DNA from: Pseudomonadota bacterium
GTDB taxonomy: Bacteria; Pseudomonadota; Gammaproteobacteria; Burkholderiales; Burkholderiaceae_F
Length of the DNA stretch: 16,055 nt
Assembly (NCBI GenBank): GCA_023443095.1
Contig: JAEZVV010000147.1
Location: 1 to 16,055 of the forward strand
Direction: 5' to 3'
In this document: positions 8,007 to 16,055 of the stretch, in pieces
Layout of the letters: each line of letters starts with the position of its first letter
Numbering within the stretch: the stretch's first letter is position 1
Translations under genes and position numbers: made by a program
Notes under the pieces: model-generated
What the model saw: only the letters and a program-made list of their open reading frames with translations
What the model was told of the DNA's origin: nothing
Database searches by the model: none

Positions 8007-8079
8007 CTCCGGCGGCCGCCGCAGGGGGCGCCCGCCGTTGCGTCGCCAAGCTGGACGGGCCGCTAACGGTGGCGGCGCG

Positions 8080-8107
8080 CCGGTTCGAGCGAAAAAACTT
8101 GAACCGG
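8080..8107. other. 10-bp hairpin with A-rich loop upstream of the transporter gene
   Basis: CCGGTTCGAG (8080-8089) pairs with CTTGAACCGG (8098-8107), with one G-U wobble, around the eight-base loop CGAAAAAA. It lies in the 276-base gap between catB and the NSS gene. It could end the catB transcript or belong to the transporter leader. There is no clean U-tract after it. Confidence 0.5.
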
Positions 8108-8122
8108 GTTTGCTCTAGGTGG

Positions 8123-8162
8123 GGTGGGGGTTCTTTCCGGGCTGGATAATCCCCCACCTTTT
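8123..8162 (+). terminator. GC-rich hairpin followed by TTTT (possible terminator or attenuator)
   Basis: GGTGGGGG (8123-8130) pairs perfectly with CCCCCACC (8151-8158) around a 20-base loop, followed by TTTT (8159-8162), only 20 bases before the ATG of the NSS transporter. An alternative pairing uses AGGTGGGG (8117-8124) with CCCCACCT (8152-8159), so the element can switch register. It may terminate catB transcripts or attenuate the transporter. The loop contains GATAAT (8145-8150), a -10-like hexamer with no -35 at proper distance. Confidence 0.4.
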
Positions 8163-8181
8163 CCGCATCGACGGCGCAGTC

Positions 8182-9540
8182 ATGACGCAGACAACTCGCG
8201 ACGGATTCACGAGCAGCTTCGGAGTTCTGGTTGCCACCCTGGGGTCGGCAGTCGGCCTCGGCAATATCTGGAAGTTTCCTTACCTCACCGGCGCCAACGG
8301 CGGCGCGGCGTTTCTCGTGGTGTATCTGCTCGCCACCTTGCTGGTGGGGCTGCCGGTGCTGATGAGCGAGACCATGCTCGGGCGGGCGGCTCGCGCCAAT
8401 GCCGTCACCACGATGGAGCGGCTCGCTCCGCGCGGGCAGGGCGCCTGGAAGCTCATCGGCTGGATGGGTTTCGCCGCCGCGCTGCTGATCCTGGCGTTTT
8501 ATTCCGAAGTGGCGGGCTGGGTTTATGCCTACATCTTCAAGTCGATGCTGGGCGAAGTCTCGACCACCGATCCCAAGCTCGCCGGCGCGGCGTTCGAACG
8601 TCTGGTGTCCGACCCCTATGCGGCTCTGTTCTGGCAGTGGGTGGTGATGGGAGTGACGGGCGGCATCATCATGCTCGGCGTTTCCAAGGGGATCGAGGCG
8701 GTGACACGCAAGCTGATGCCGCTGCTTTTCATCCTGCTCGTGATCCTGTGCGTGCGCAGCCTCACCCTGCCGGGGGCGAGCCAGGGCCTGGCTTTCCTGT
8801 TCAGCCCCGATTTCTCGAAGATCACGCCGCTGGTGCTTCTCACCGCGCTCGGTCTGGCCTTCTTCAAGCTGTCGATCGGCATGGGCACCATGATCACTTA
8901 CGGCAGCTACTTCCGCCCCGAACAGAACATCCCGGCGACGGCCGGGCGGGTGATGCTGGCCGACCTGTCGGTGTCGCTGCTTGCCGGCATCGCCATTTTT
9001 CCGGCGGTGTTTGCCTTCGGGTTCGCGCCAGCGGCCGGGCCTTCGCTGGTGTTCATGACGATCCCGGCGGTGTTCACCAGCATGCCCGGCGGCACCGTGT
9101 TCATGACCCTCTTTTTCATCCTGACCGCGGTGGCGAGCGTGGGTGCGATGCTGTCGCTGCTGGAGGTGCCGGTGGCGATCCTCACCGAACGCTACGGCTT
9201 GAACCGCAAGCGAGCTTCCTTCCTGACCATCGCCATGGTCCTCGCGCTGGGCGTGCCGGCGACTCTGTCGCAGAGCGTGATGGCCGATGTCAAGCTGTTC
9301 GGGCTCAATGCCTTCGACCTGTTCGACTTCCTCAGCTCTAACGTGCTCCTGCCGCTGGGCGGGATTCTGATCTGCGTGTTTGTCGGCTGGGTCTACGGTT
9401 ACGAGCGCTTGCAGCAGCAGTTGAGCAACCACGGCGCTTTGAGCAACACCCGTTTGATCAAGGTGGTTCTGGTGATGCTGCGTTTTGTCGCGCCGCTCGC
9501 GATCGCCCTGGTTTTGCTGCAGGGGCTGGGAGTGTTCTAA
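8182..9540 (+). CDS. NSS/SNF-family amino-acid transporter with atypical cation sites
   Basis: 452-aa inner-membrane transporter of the neurotransmitter:sodium symporter family (LeuT fold), with about 11 hydrophobic segments as in short bacterial members. TM1 holds GSAVGLGNIWKFPYLTGANGG (21-41) and TM6 holds AFFKLSIGMGTMITYGSY (226-243). Ungapped comparison with my recollection of LeuT places Tyr107 at LeuT Y108 and Ser231 and Gly233 in the substrate site. The Na1 ligands T254 and N286 become Lys229 and Asp261, and the Na2 hydroxyl ligands T354 and S355 become Gly321 and Ala322. Na+ coupling is therefore doubtful. The start is ATG 8182, which gives the family N-terminus; the frame extends upstream to 8119 but through the 8123-8162 hairpin. 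The substrate is unknown; the gcv neighbours suggest a small amino acid, by inference only. Confidence 0.92.
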   Translation: MTQTTRDGFTSSFGVLVATLGSAVGLGNIWKFPYLTGANGGAAFLVVYLLATLLVGLPVLMSETMLGRAARANAVTTMERLAPRGQGAWKLIGWMGFAAALLILAFYSEVAGWVYAYIFKSMLGEVSTTDPKLAGAAFERLVSDPYAALFWQWVVMGVTGGIIMLGVSKGIEAVTRKLMPLLFILLVILCVRSLTLPGASQGLAFLFSPDFSKITPLVLLTALGLAFFKLSIGMGTMITYGSYFRPEQNIPATAGRVMLADLSVSLLAGIAIFPAVFAFGFAPAAGPSLVFMTIPAVFTSMPGGTVFMTLFFILTAVASVGAMLSLLEVPVAILTERYGLNRKRASFLTIAMVLALGVPATLSQSVMADVKLFGLNAFDLFDFLSSNVLLPLGGILICVFVGWVYGYERLQQQLSNHGALSNTRLIKVVLVMLRFVAPLAIALVLLQGLGVF

Positions 9541-9614
9541 GGCCGGTTCCCGGGCGCCGGCCGCAGTCCTGCCCAATTTGCGGGCAGCCGCGCCAAGCCG
9601 CGATCTGGCGCGGC
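9541..9614. other. three consecutive GC-rich hairpins after the transporter stop
   Basis: Directly after the TAA, three perfect inverted repeats follow: GGCCGG/CCGGCC (9541-9546 with 9557-9562), CTGCCC/GGGCAG (9569-9574 with 9582-9587) and GCCGCGCC/GGCGCGGC (9587-9594 with 9607-9614). None has a U-tract, so this is not a classical intrinsic terminator. The array may stabilise the 3' end or aid Rho-independent pausing. Confidence 0.5.
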
Positions 9615-9622
9615 CCGGCGCC

Positions 9623-9659
9623 CTTCTCAACAGACTTGTCCACAGCAATCTTGGACAAG
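9623..9659. repeat. CTTGYCCACAGA-type 12-bp tandem element, copy B, with inverted repeat
   Basis: Units CTTCTCAACAGA (9623-9634) and CTTGTCCACAGC (9635-9646) are followed by TTGGACAAG. CTTGTCCA (9635-9642) and TGGACAAG (9652-9659) form a perfect 8-bp inverted repeat with a 9-base spacer, a dimer-operator-like shape. TTGTCCACA (9636-9644) is one base from the DnaA box TTATCCACA. The copy lies upstream of the probable gcvT promoter. Confidence 0.5.
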
Positions 9660-9685
9660 GGCTAGGGGGGCCAGCGGCGCTCGGC

Positions 9686-9691
9686 TATGAT
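9686..9691 (+). promoter_or_regulatory. possible -10 box of the gcvTHP operon
   Basis: TATGAT matches the -10 consensus at five of six bases and lies 28 bases before the first riboswitch aptamer, the expected place for the transcription start (about 9698). No recognisable -35 hexamer precedes it at 16-18 bases, so activation by a protein is possible. The inverted repeat at 9635-9659 ends 26 bases upstream. Confidence 0.4.
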
Positions 9692-9713
9692 GGCATTTCG
9701 CCGTCACGATCTT

Positions 9714-9911
9714 GGACGGGAGAGTGTGCCGCCCGCCTCGTGCGCCGCGGTGCCGCCGAAGGCGCAACTCGCCCGTAATCGCTCAGGTTTCAGAACCGTT
9801 TGGGGTCCGGCGACTCTGGAGAGACCGCCCGCAGCCATGCTGCGAGGCTGGCGCCGAAGGGGCAGGAGCTGCACTGGCAGTCTCCGTAAACTCTCAGGCA
9901 AAAGGACAGAG
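9714..9911 (+). promoter_or_regulatory. tandem glycine riboswitch (gcvT type), two aptamers
   Basis: Aptamer I (about 9714-9808) shows GGAGAG (9719-9724), GCCGAAGGCGCAA (9755-9767) and CTCAGG (9782-9787) with AGAACCG (9792-9798); CGG 9717-9719 can pair with CCG 9796-9798, and GGAC 9714-9717 alternatively with GTCC 9805-9808. Aptamer II (about 9814-9911) shows GGAGAG (9818-9823), GCGCCGAAGGGGCA (9851-9864) and CTCTCAGGCAAAAGGACAG (9891-9909), with P1 formed by CTCTG (9814-9818) and CAGAG (9907-9911). These are the conserved elements of the glycine riboswitch, here as the double-aptamer form with a short linker. Aptamer I departs from consensus in its 3' strand (GAAC where GGAC is usual). Glycine binding is expected to turn on the downstream glycine cleavage genes. 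Confidence 0.93.
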
Positions 9912-9952
9912 GGGTGCTCACCGAAGAATCGGTGTGTACCCCTTTTCTTTTT
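9911..9952 (+). terminator. intrinsic terminator, expression platform of the glycine riboswitch
   Basis: A 14-position stem (9911-9924 with 9929-9942), with one G-U wobble and one U-U mismatch, closes an AGAA loop and is followed by TTTTCTTTTT (9943-9952). Its first G is the last base of aptamer II P1, so formation of P1 and of the full terminator compete at the junction. This fits an ON switch: glycine-bound P1 disfavours the terminator. The gcvT Shine-Dalgarno lies outside the hairpin, pointing to transcriptional rather than translational control. Confidence 0.8.
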
Positions 9953-9963
9953 CTGAGGCTGCA

Positions 9964-11058
9964 ATGCTCAAGCGCACCCCGCTGTACGACACCCACGTGG
10001 CTTCCGGCGCCAAGACCGTCGATTTCGGCGGCTGGGACATGCCGGTCAACTACGGTTCGCAGATCGAGGAACACCACGCAGTACGCCAGCATGCCGGCAT
10101 GTTCGACGTTTCGCACATGCGTGTGGTCGATCTGTCGGGCGCGGGGGCGCGCGACTTCCTGCGCCACCTGGTGGCCAACGACGTGGCCAAGCTCAGTCCT
10201 GGCAAGGCGCTGTATTCGTGCATGTTGAACGAAGCTGGCGGCGTGATCGACGACTTGATCATCTACTGGATCGCGGGCGACAACTACCGCATCGTGGTCA
10301 ACGCTGGCACCGCCGACAAGGACATCGCCTGGATGGGCCTGGTGGGCGAGAAGTATGACGTGAGCATCGCCCCGCGCCCCGAGCTGGCGATGGTGGCGGT
10401 CCAGGGCCCCAAGGCGCGCGAGATTCTGGCCCAGGTCCTGCCGGCGCAGGCCGAGCTGATCGCCGGGCTCAAGATTTTTTCCGGCGCCTTTACCGCCGTC
10501 GACGGCGCCGAGTGGTTTATCGCGCGGACCGGCTACACCGGCGAGGACGGCTGCGAAGTGGTCTTGCCCGCCGCCGCGGCGCCAGCGTTCTGGGCCAGGC
10601 TCAAGGCCGCGGGCGTGGCCGAAGCCGGGCTCGGCGCGCGCGACACCCTGCGCCTGGAAGCCGGAATGAACCTGTACGGCCAGGACATGGACGAAACCGT
10701 CGGTCCGCTCGAGTCCGGCCTGGCCTGGACCGTCGACCTGTCGGACCAAGCCCGCCAGTTCATCGGCCGCGCCGCGCTCGAAGCCGACAAGGCGCGCGGC
10801 AATCTGCGCCAGATCGTCGGCCTCAAGCTGCTCGACAAGGGCGTGTTGCGCGCGCATCTGAAAGTGATCACGGCGCAAGGCGAGGGCGAAACCACCAGCG
10901 GCACGTATTCGCCGACACTGGCCGCGTCGATCGCCCTGGCGCGAGTGCCGGCCGGCGTCGCCCTGGGCGACACGGTCCAGGTCGAACTGCGCGGCAAGCC
11001 GCTCAATGCTCTGGTCGTGAAATATCCCTTTGCCCGCCACGGCAAGCCGCTCGTTTGA
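9964..11058 (+). CDS. gcvT: glycine cleavage system T protein (aminomethyltransferase)
   Basis: 364-aa cytosolic aminomethyltransferase. It transfers the methylene group from the aminomethyl-lipoyl arm of GcvH to tetrahydrofolate, forming 5,10-methylene-THF and releasing ammonia. The N-terminus TPLYDTHVASGAKTVDFGGWDMPV and HAGMFDVSHM (43-52) are diagnostic, and GGVIDDLI (92-99) includes the folate-site Asp. The C-terminal barrel ends in VVKYPFARHGKPLV. Length matches the family. ATG 9964 is chosen because GAGG lies at 9955-9958 and the predicted protein begins exactly like GcvT; the frame continues upstream only through the riboswitch. It is the first gene of the riboswitch-controlled gcvT-gcvH-gcvP operon. 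Confidence 0.97.
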   Translation: MLKRTPLYDTHVASGAKTVDFGGWDMPVNYGSQIEEHHAVRQHAGMFDVSHMRVVDLSGAGARDFLRHLVANDVAKLSPGKALYSCMLNEAGGVIDDLIIYWIAGDNYRIVVNAGTADKDIAWMGLVGEKYDVSIAPRPELAMVAVQGPKAREILAQVLPAQAELIAGLKIFSGAFTAVDGAEWFIARTGYTGEDGCEVVLPAAAAPAFWARLKAAGVAEAGLGARDTLRLEAGMNLYGQDMDETVGPLESGLAWTVDLSDQARQFIGRAALEADKARGNLRQIVGLKLLDKGVLRAHLKVITAQGEGETTSGTYSPTLAASIALARVPAGVALGDTVQVELRGKPLNALVVKYPFARHGKPLV

Positions 11059-11070
11059 TTCTCTGACGCC

Positions 11071-11096
11071 ATTCCCTACTCGACTGATTCCCTACT
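11071..11096 (+). repeat. 10-bp direct repeat in the gcvT-gcvH spacer
   Basis: ATTCCCTACT occurs at 11071-11080 and 11087-11096, a 16-base period, directly before the gcvH ribosome binding site GGAG (11097-11100). Probably a small slippage duplication that lengthened the intergenic spacer. Confidence 0.55.
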
Positions 11097-11106
11097 GGAG
11101 CCCCCC

Positions 11107-11487
11107 ATGAGCCTTCCCACCGATCGCAAATACGCCGCCTCGCACGAATGGGCGATGGCCAATACCGACGGCACCGTGACCATCGGCATCACCGAGTTCG
11201 CCCAGGACGCGCTGGGCGACCTGGTGTTTGTCGAACTGCCCGAAGTCGGCCGCAGCTTGGCCGCTGGCGAAGCCTGCGCCGTGGTCGAGTCGGTCAAGGC
11301 CGCTTCCGACGTCTACTGCCCGGTTGCCGGGGTTGTGGTCGCGGTCAACGACGCCGTGGTCGACGCGCCCGAGAGCATCAACGCCGCCGCGTTCGACGCC
11401 TGGCTGTTCAAGCTCAAGCCTGCCGATGCGAACGGCCTCGACGGCCTGCTCGACGCCGCTGCCTACGAGTCTGCTGCCGCGCACTGA
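11107..11487 (+). CDS. gcvH: glycine cleavage system H protein (lipoyl carrier)
   Basis: 126-aa lipoyl-carrier protein that shuttles the aminomethyl group from GcvP to GcvT and electrons to lipoamide dehydrogenase (Lpd, not in this window). The lipoylation motif VVESVKAASDVY (59-70) places the lipoyl lysine at K64. HEWA near the N-terminus, GDLVFVELPEVG (37-48) and the C-terminal AWLFKLKP are typical. Start ATG 11107 with GGAG six bases upstream. It lies 48 bases after gcvT and 35 bases before gcvP, in one operon. Confidence 0.97.
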   Translation: MSLPTDRKYAASHEWAMANTDGTVTIGITEFAQDALGDLVFVELPEVGRSLAAGEACAVVESVKAASDVYCPVAGVVVAVNDAVVDAPESINAAAFDAWLFKLKPADANGLDGLLDAAAYESAAAH

Positions 11488-11522
11488 TCGCGCATCCCCC
11501 GAGTCTTTGCGAGAACGCAAGA

Positions 11523-14397
<2,875 letters not shown>

Positions 14398-14399
<2 letters not shown>

Positions 14400-14428
14400 G
14401 CCGCAGGAGGAAGGCTCGCCTGCGGCTC
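14398..14428. other. perfect 10-bp hairpin overlapping the gcvP stop
   Basis: GAGCCGCAGG (14398-14407) pairs exactly with CCTGCGGCTC (14419-14428) around an 11-base loop. It begins within the gcvP stop codon and ends three bases before the gcvP relic. No U-tract follows. It may be part of the original 3' end of the operon or a scar of the event that made the relic. Confidence 0.6.
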
Positions 14429-14430
14429 GA

Positions 14431-14524
14431 GGGTCGCGTCGACAAGGTCTAGGGCGACCGCAACGTCATGGGTCGCTGCATTTCGATCTCGGAGTACAGG
14501 ACCGACGCAGCCCCGACGGCCTAA
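14431..14524 (+). pseudogene. decayed copy of the gcvP 3' end
   Basis: These 94 bases align without gaps to the last 94 bases of gcvP (14306-14399), with 14 mismatches counted by eye (80/94, about 85%). The reading frame is kept: it reads GRVDKV, then an in-frame TAG in place of the Tyr codon of VDNVYGDRN, then GDRNVMGRCISISEYRTDAAPTA and TAA. Because there are no insertions or deletions but there is a stop, it is a non-coding relic. Either a local tandem duplication of the gene tail, or the remaining tail of an older gcvP after replacement by an incoming allele, could explain it. Confidence 0.85.
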
Positions 14525-14544
14525 ATCTGTCGAGCCGCCCCCAA

Positions 14545-14572
14545 CAAAACGCCCCGCTTGCGGGGCGTTTTG
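14545..14572. terminator. strong bidirectional-type intrinsic terminator
   Basis: CAAAACGCCCCGC (14545-14557) pairs perfectly with GCGGGGCGTTTTG (14560-14572), leaving a tight CTTG turn. The A-tract before and T-tract after the GC core let it work on either strand. It ends the gcvTHP transcript, after the gcvP relic. Confidence 0.9.
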
Positions 14573-14796
14573 CTGTGAACTGCACCGGCGGCCAGCGGAC
14601 GTGCGGCGCATGCCTCGATTGGCACACGATGTCACGCCTTCTTGCGCCAAGATTGGGTCTGGCAGGACGGGCGGTCGCCGATGGGCCGCCACTGGTGTAG
14701 AAACCGAAGCAGATCACCAGCGCGCAGCCCAGGGCGTTGGCCAGATGCGCGGGCGGCGGGGCTGGCGGGCTGGTGCGACTACGCCTGGGGTTGACC
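14573..14796. other. intergenic stretch without a supported gene
   Basis: 224 bases between the gcv terminator and the patatin-like gene. Open frames on both strands have no recognisable product. One minus-strand frame has a short hydrophobic stretch (LGCALVICFGFYTSGG, about 14680-14730), which might be a gene remnant but cannot be supported. No promoter is obvious for the downstream gene. Confidence 0.4.
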
Positions 14797-16055
14797 ATGT
14801 TCATGCTCGAGGTTCTGCGACCGGCCGGCGCCTGCGGCACTCTGTTGGCGGCGGCGATCCTGCTGTCTTCCGCCGCTGCACAGGGCCGGCCGGAAATGGC
14901 GGCGGTCGGCACGGCGCCTCGCATCGGCCTGGCCTTGTCGGGGGGCGGCGCGCGCGGTCTGGCCCATGTCGGCGTGCTCAAGGTGCTCGAGGAACTGAGG
15001 GTGCCGATCCACTGCGTGACCGGCACCAGCATGGGGGCGATCGTCGGCGGCACCTACTCCGCCGGCACGCCACCCGCCAAGCTCGAGGAACTGGTGCTCA
15101 AGGCCGACTGGTCCGAGCTTTTCCGCGACCAGCCGCCGCGGCAGGAAATCTCGATGCGGCGCAAGGACGACGACTACAAGACCTTGTTCGCCCCGGAGTT
15201 CGGGGTCAAGGACGGCGGCCTCGCCTTGCCCAAGGGAGTGATTGCCGGGGTTTCGATCGAGGCCTTCTTCCGCGTTCTGGCCGAGCCGGCCATGGGTATC
15301 AGCGACTTCCGCCAGCTGCCGATTTCGTTCGAGGCGATGGCGACCGACATCGAGACCGGCGAGTCGGTGGTGCTCAAGCAAGGCAGCATCGCGCAGGCGA
15401 TGCGGGCAAGCATGGCGGTGCCGGGAGCGATCGCGCCGGTCGAGATCGACGGCCGCCTGCTGGTCGACGGCGGCATCGCCAACAACTTGCCGATCGACGA
15501 GGCGCGCAAGCTTTGCGGCGATGTCGTGATCGCGGTGAATATCTCGACTCCACCCTTGAAGCGCCACGAAATCACTTCGGCGCTGACGGTGGCAGGACAG
15601 TTGATTAACTTCCTCGGCAAGCAGACGGTCGACTTGCAGCTGAAAAGCATGGGCGAGGGCGACGTCTTGATTGCGCCGGAGTTGGGCGATATCTCGGCTG
15701 CGAGCTTTGACCGCGCGGCTGACGCGATCCGCATCGGCGAAGAGGCGGCCCGCGCAATGGCGCCGGCGCTGGCCCGCTACAGCGTGAGTCCGGCCGCGTA
15801 CGCGGCGCTGCGCGAAACCCAGGTGGCGTCCCGCGGCGCCCTGGGTGCGGTCGACGAGATCCGCTTCGAGGGGCTGGAGCGCACCAATCCGAAGGTTCTG
15901 CGCGGGCTGGTGCAGAGCCAGCCGGGCAAGCCGCTGTCCGAGGCCATGATCGGCGCCGACCTGCGCCGCATCTACGGCCGCGGCGACTTCGAAAGCGTCG
16001 ATTACCACCTCAGCAACGAGGGCGGACCGCGCGCGATGGTGATCACGCCGCGCGA
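14797..16055 (+). CDS. patatin-like phospholipase with POTRA domain, type Vd autotransporter-like (partial)
   Basis: The first 419 codons of a gene that runs off the window. Residues 1-29 form a signal peptide (hydrophobic GTLLAAAILLSSAAA, probable cleavage after AAA). The patatin domain (about 42-330) has the oxyanion loop SGGGARG (48-54), nucleophile Ser78 in GTSMG and the second dyad residue Asp224 in DGG (224-226). A POTRA-like domain starts near residue 352 (VDEIRFEGLERTNPKVLRGL). Patatin plus POTRA, normally followed by a 16-stranded Omp85-type barrel, is the architecture of PlpD/FplA, lipases exported through the outer membrane; the barrel would lie beyond the edge. ATG 14797 is preceded by GGGG at 14787-14790; ATG 14803 is an alternative. 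A separate transcript is likely because the gcv terminator intervenes. Confidence 0.88.
   Translation, partial: MFMLEVLRPAGACGTLLAAAILLSSAAAQGRPEMAAVGTAPRIGLALSGGGARGLAHVGVLKVLEELRVPIHCVTGTSMGAIVGGTYSAGTPPAKLEELVLKADWSELFRDQPPRQEISMRRKDDDYKTLFAPEFGVKDGGLALPKGVIAGVSIEAFFRVLAEPAMGISDFRQLPISFEAMATDIETGESVVLKQGSIAQAMRASMAVPGAIAPVEIDGRLLVDGGIANNLPIDEARKLCGDVVIAVNISTPPLKRHEITSALTVAGQLINFLGKQTVDLQLKSMGEGDVLIAPELGDISAASFDRAADAIRIGEEAARAMAPALARYSVSPAAYAALRETQVASRGALGAVDEIRFEGLERTNPKVLRGLVQSQPGKPLSEAMIGADLRRIYGRGDFESVDYHLSNEGGPRAMVITPR

Noticed and set aside
8099..8150. TTGAAC and GATAAT as a promoter for the transporter gene
   Set aside because: The spacing of 40 bases is far outside the 16-18 expected for sigma70, and no other -35 box fits GATAAT.
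7993..9648. 551-codon minus-strand open frame opposite the transporter
   Set aside because: His/Gln/Arg/Glu-rich shadow translation with no domain; the + strand encodes a clear membrane transporter.
9623..9659. Replication origin suggested by the DnaA-box-like TTGTCCACA
   Set aside because: Only one near-match and one weaker match occur, with no AT-rich unwinding region and no dnaA, dnaN or gidA genes nearby.
9712..9963. Upstream extension of the gcvT frame
   Set aside because: This region is the tandem glycine riboswitch and its terminator; the GcvT N-terminus begins at 9964 behind GAGG.
14601..15608. 335-codon + strand open frame overlapping the patatin gene
   Set aside because: It is in a different frame from the patatin-POTRA protein, which shows a signal peptide, catalytic dyad and domain order; the alternative product is Arg/Gly-rich and has no family.

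Overview
The window reads as a piece of GC-rich betaproteobacterial chromosome, possibly Rhodocyclales-like. This rests on codon use, the gcvT-gcvH-gcvP order behind a tandem glycine riboswitch, a CoxD/E/G set, and dcd next to a large pyridoxal-phosphate amino-acid decarboxylase. No database search was possible, so the taxonomic call is an inference. All supported genes are on the + strand. Long minus-strand open frames are GC-driven shadows. I see no tRNA, rRNA, CRISPR array, IS element or prophage gene.

Layout. (1) 1-2715: a coupled cluster of a MoxR-type AAA+ ATPase (CoxD-like), a VWA protein (CoxE-like) and CoxG, preceded by the last codons of an unidentified gene. These are accessory proteins of molybdenum-hydroxylase (CO-dehydrogenase-type) enzymes; the catalytic subunits are not in view. 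(2) 2842-4936: dCTP deaminase followed closely by an HDOD-GAF signalling protein. (3) 4958-7905: a clear sigma70-type promoter, an Orn/Lys/Arg decarboxylase and a CatB-type hexapeptide acetyltransferase whose GTG start overlaps the decarboxylase stop. (4) 7906-9540: a structured intergenic region and an NSS/SNF-family amino-acid transporter whose Na+-site residues look altered. (5) 9541-14572: hairpins and short repeats, a tandem glycine riboswitch with an intrinsic terminator, the glycine cleavage genes gcvT, gcvH and gcvP, a decayed 94-bp copy of the gcvP 3' end, and a strong terminator. (6) 14797-16055: the start of a patatin-like phospholipase with signal peptide and POTRA domain (PlpD/type Vd autotransporter architecture), cut by the window edge.

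Working together: glycine should switch on gcvTHP through the riboswitch, so that GcvP, GcvH and GcvT (with Lpd encoded elsewhere) oxidise glycine to CO2, ammonia and a one-carbon unit on tetrahydrofolate. The transporter directly upstream may feed amino acids into this neighbourhood but seems to be a separate transcript. The decarboxylase and the acetyltransferase are translationally coupled, which hints at a joint metabolic role rather than a simple antibiotic-resistance function.

The observations most worth following are the NSS transporter with Lys and Asp at the predicted Na1 site and no hydroxyls at Na2, the relic of the gcvP tail, the coupled decarboxylase-CatB pair, and a 12-bp-unit element (CTTGYCCACAGA-like) present on both sides of the transporter gene.
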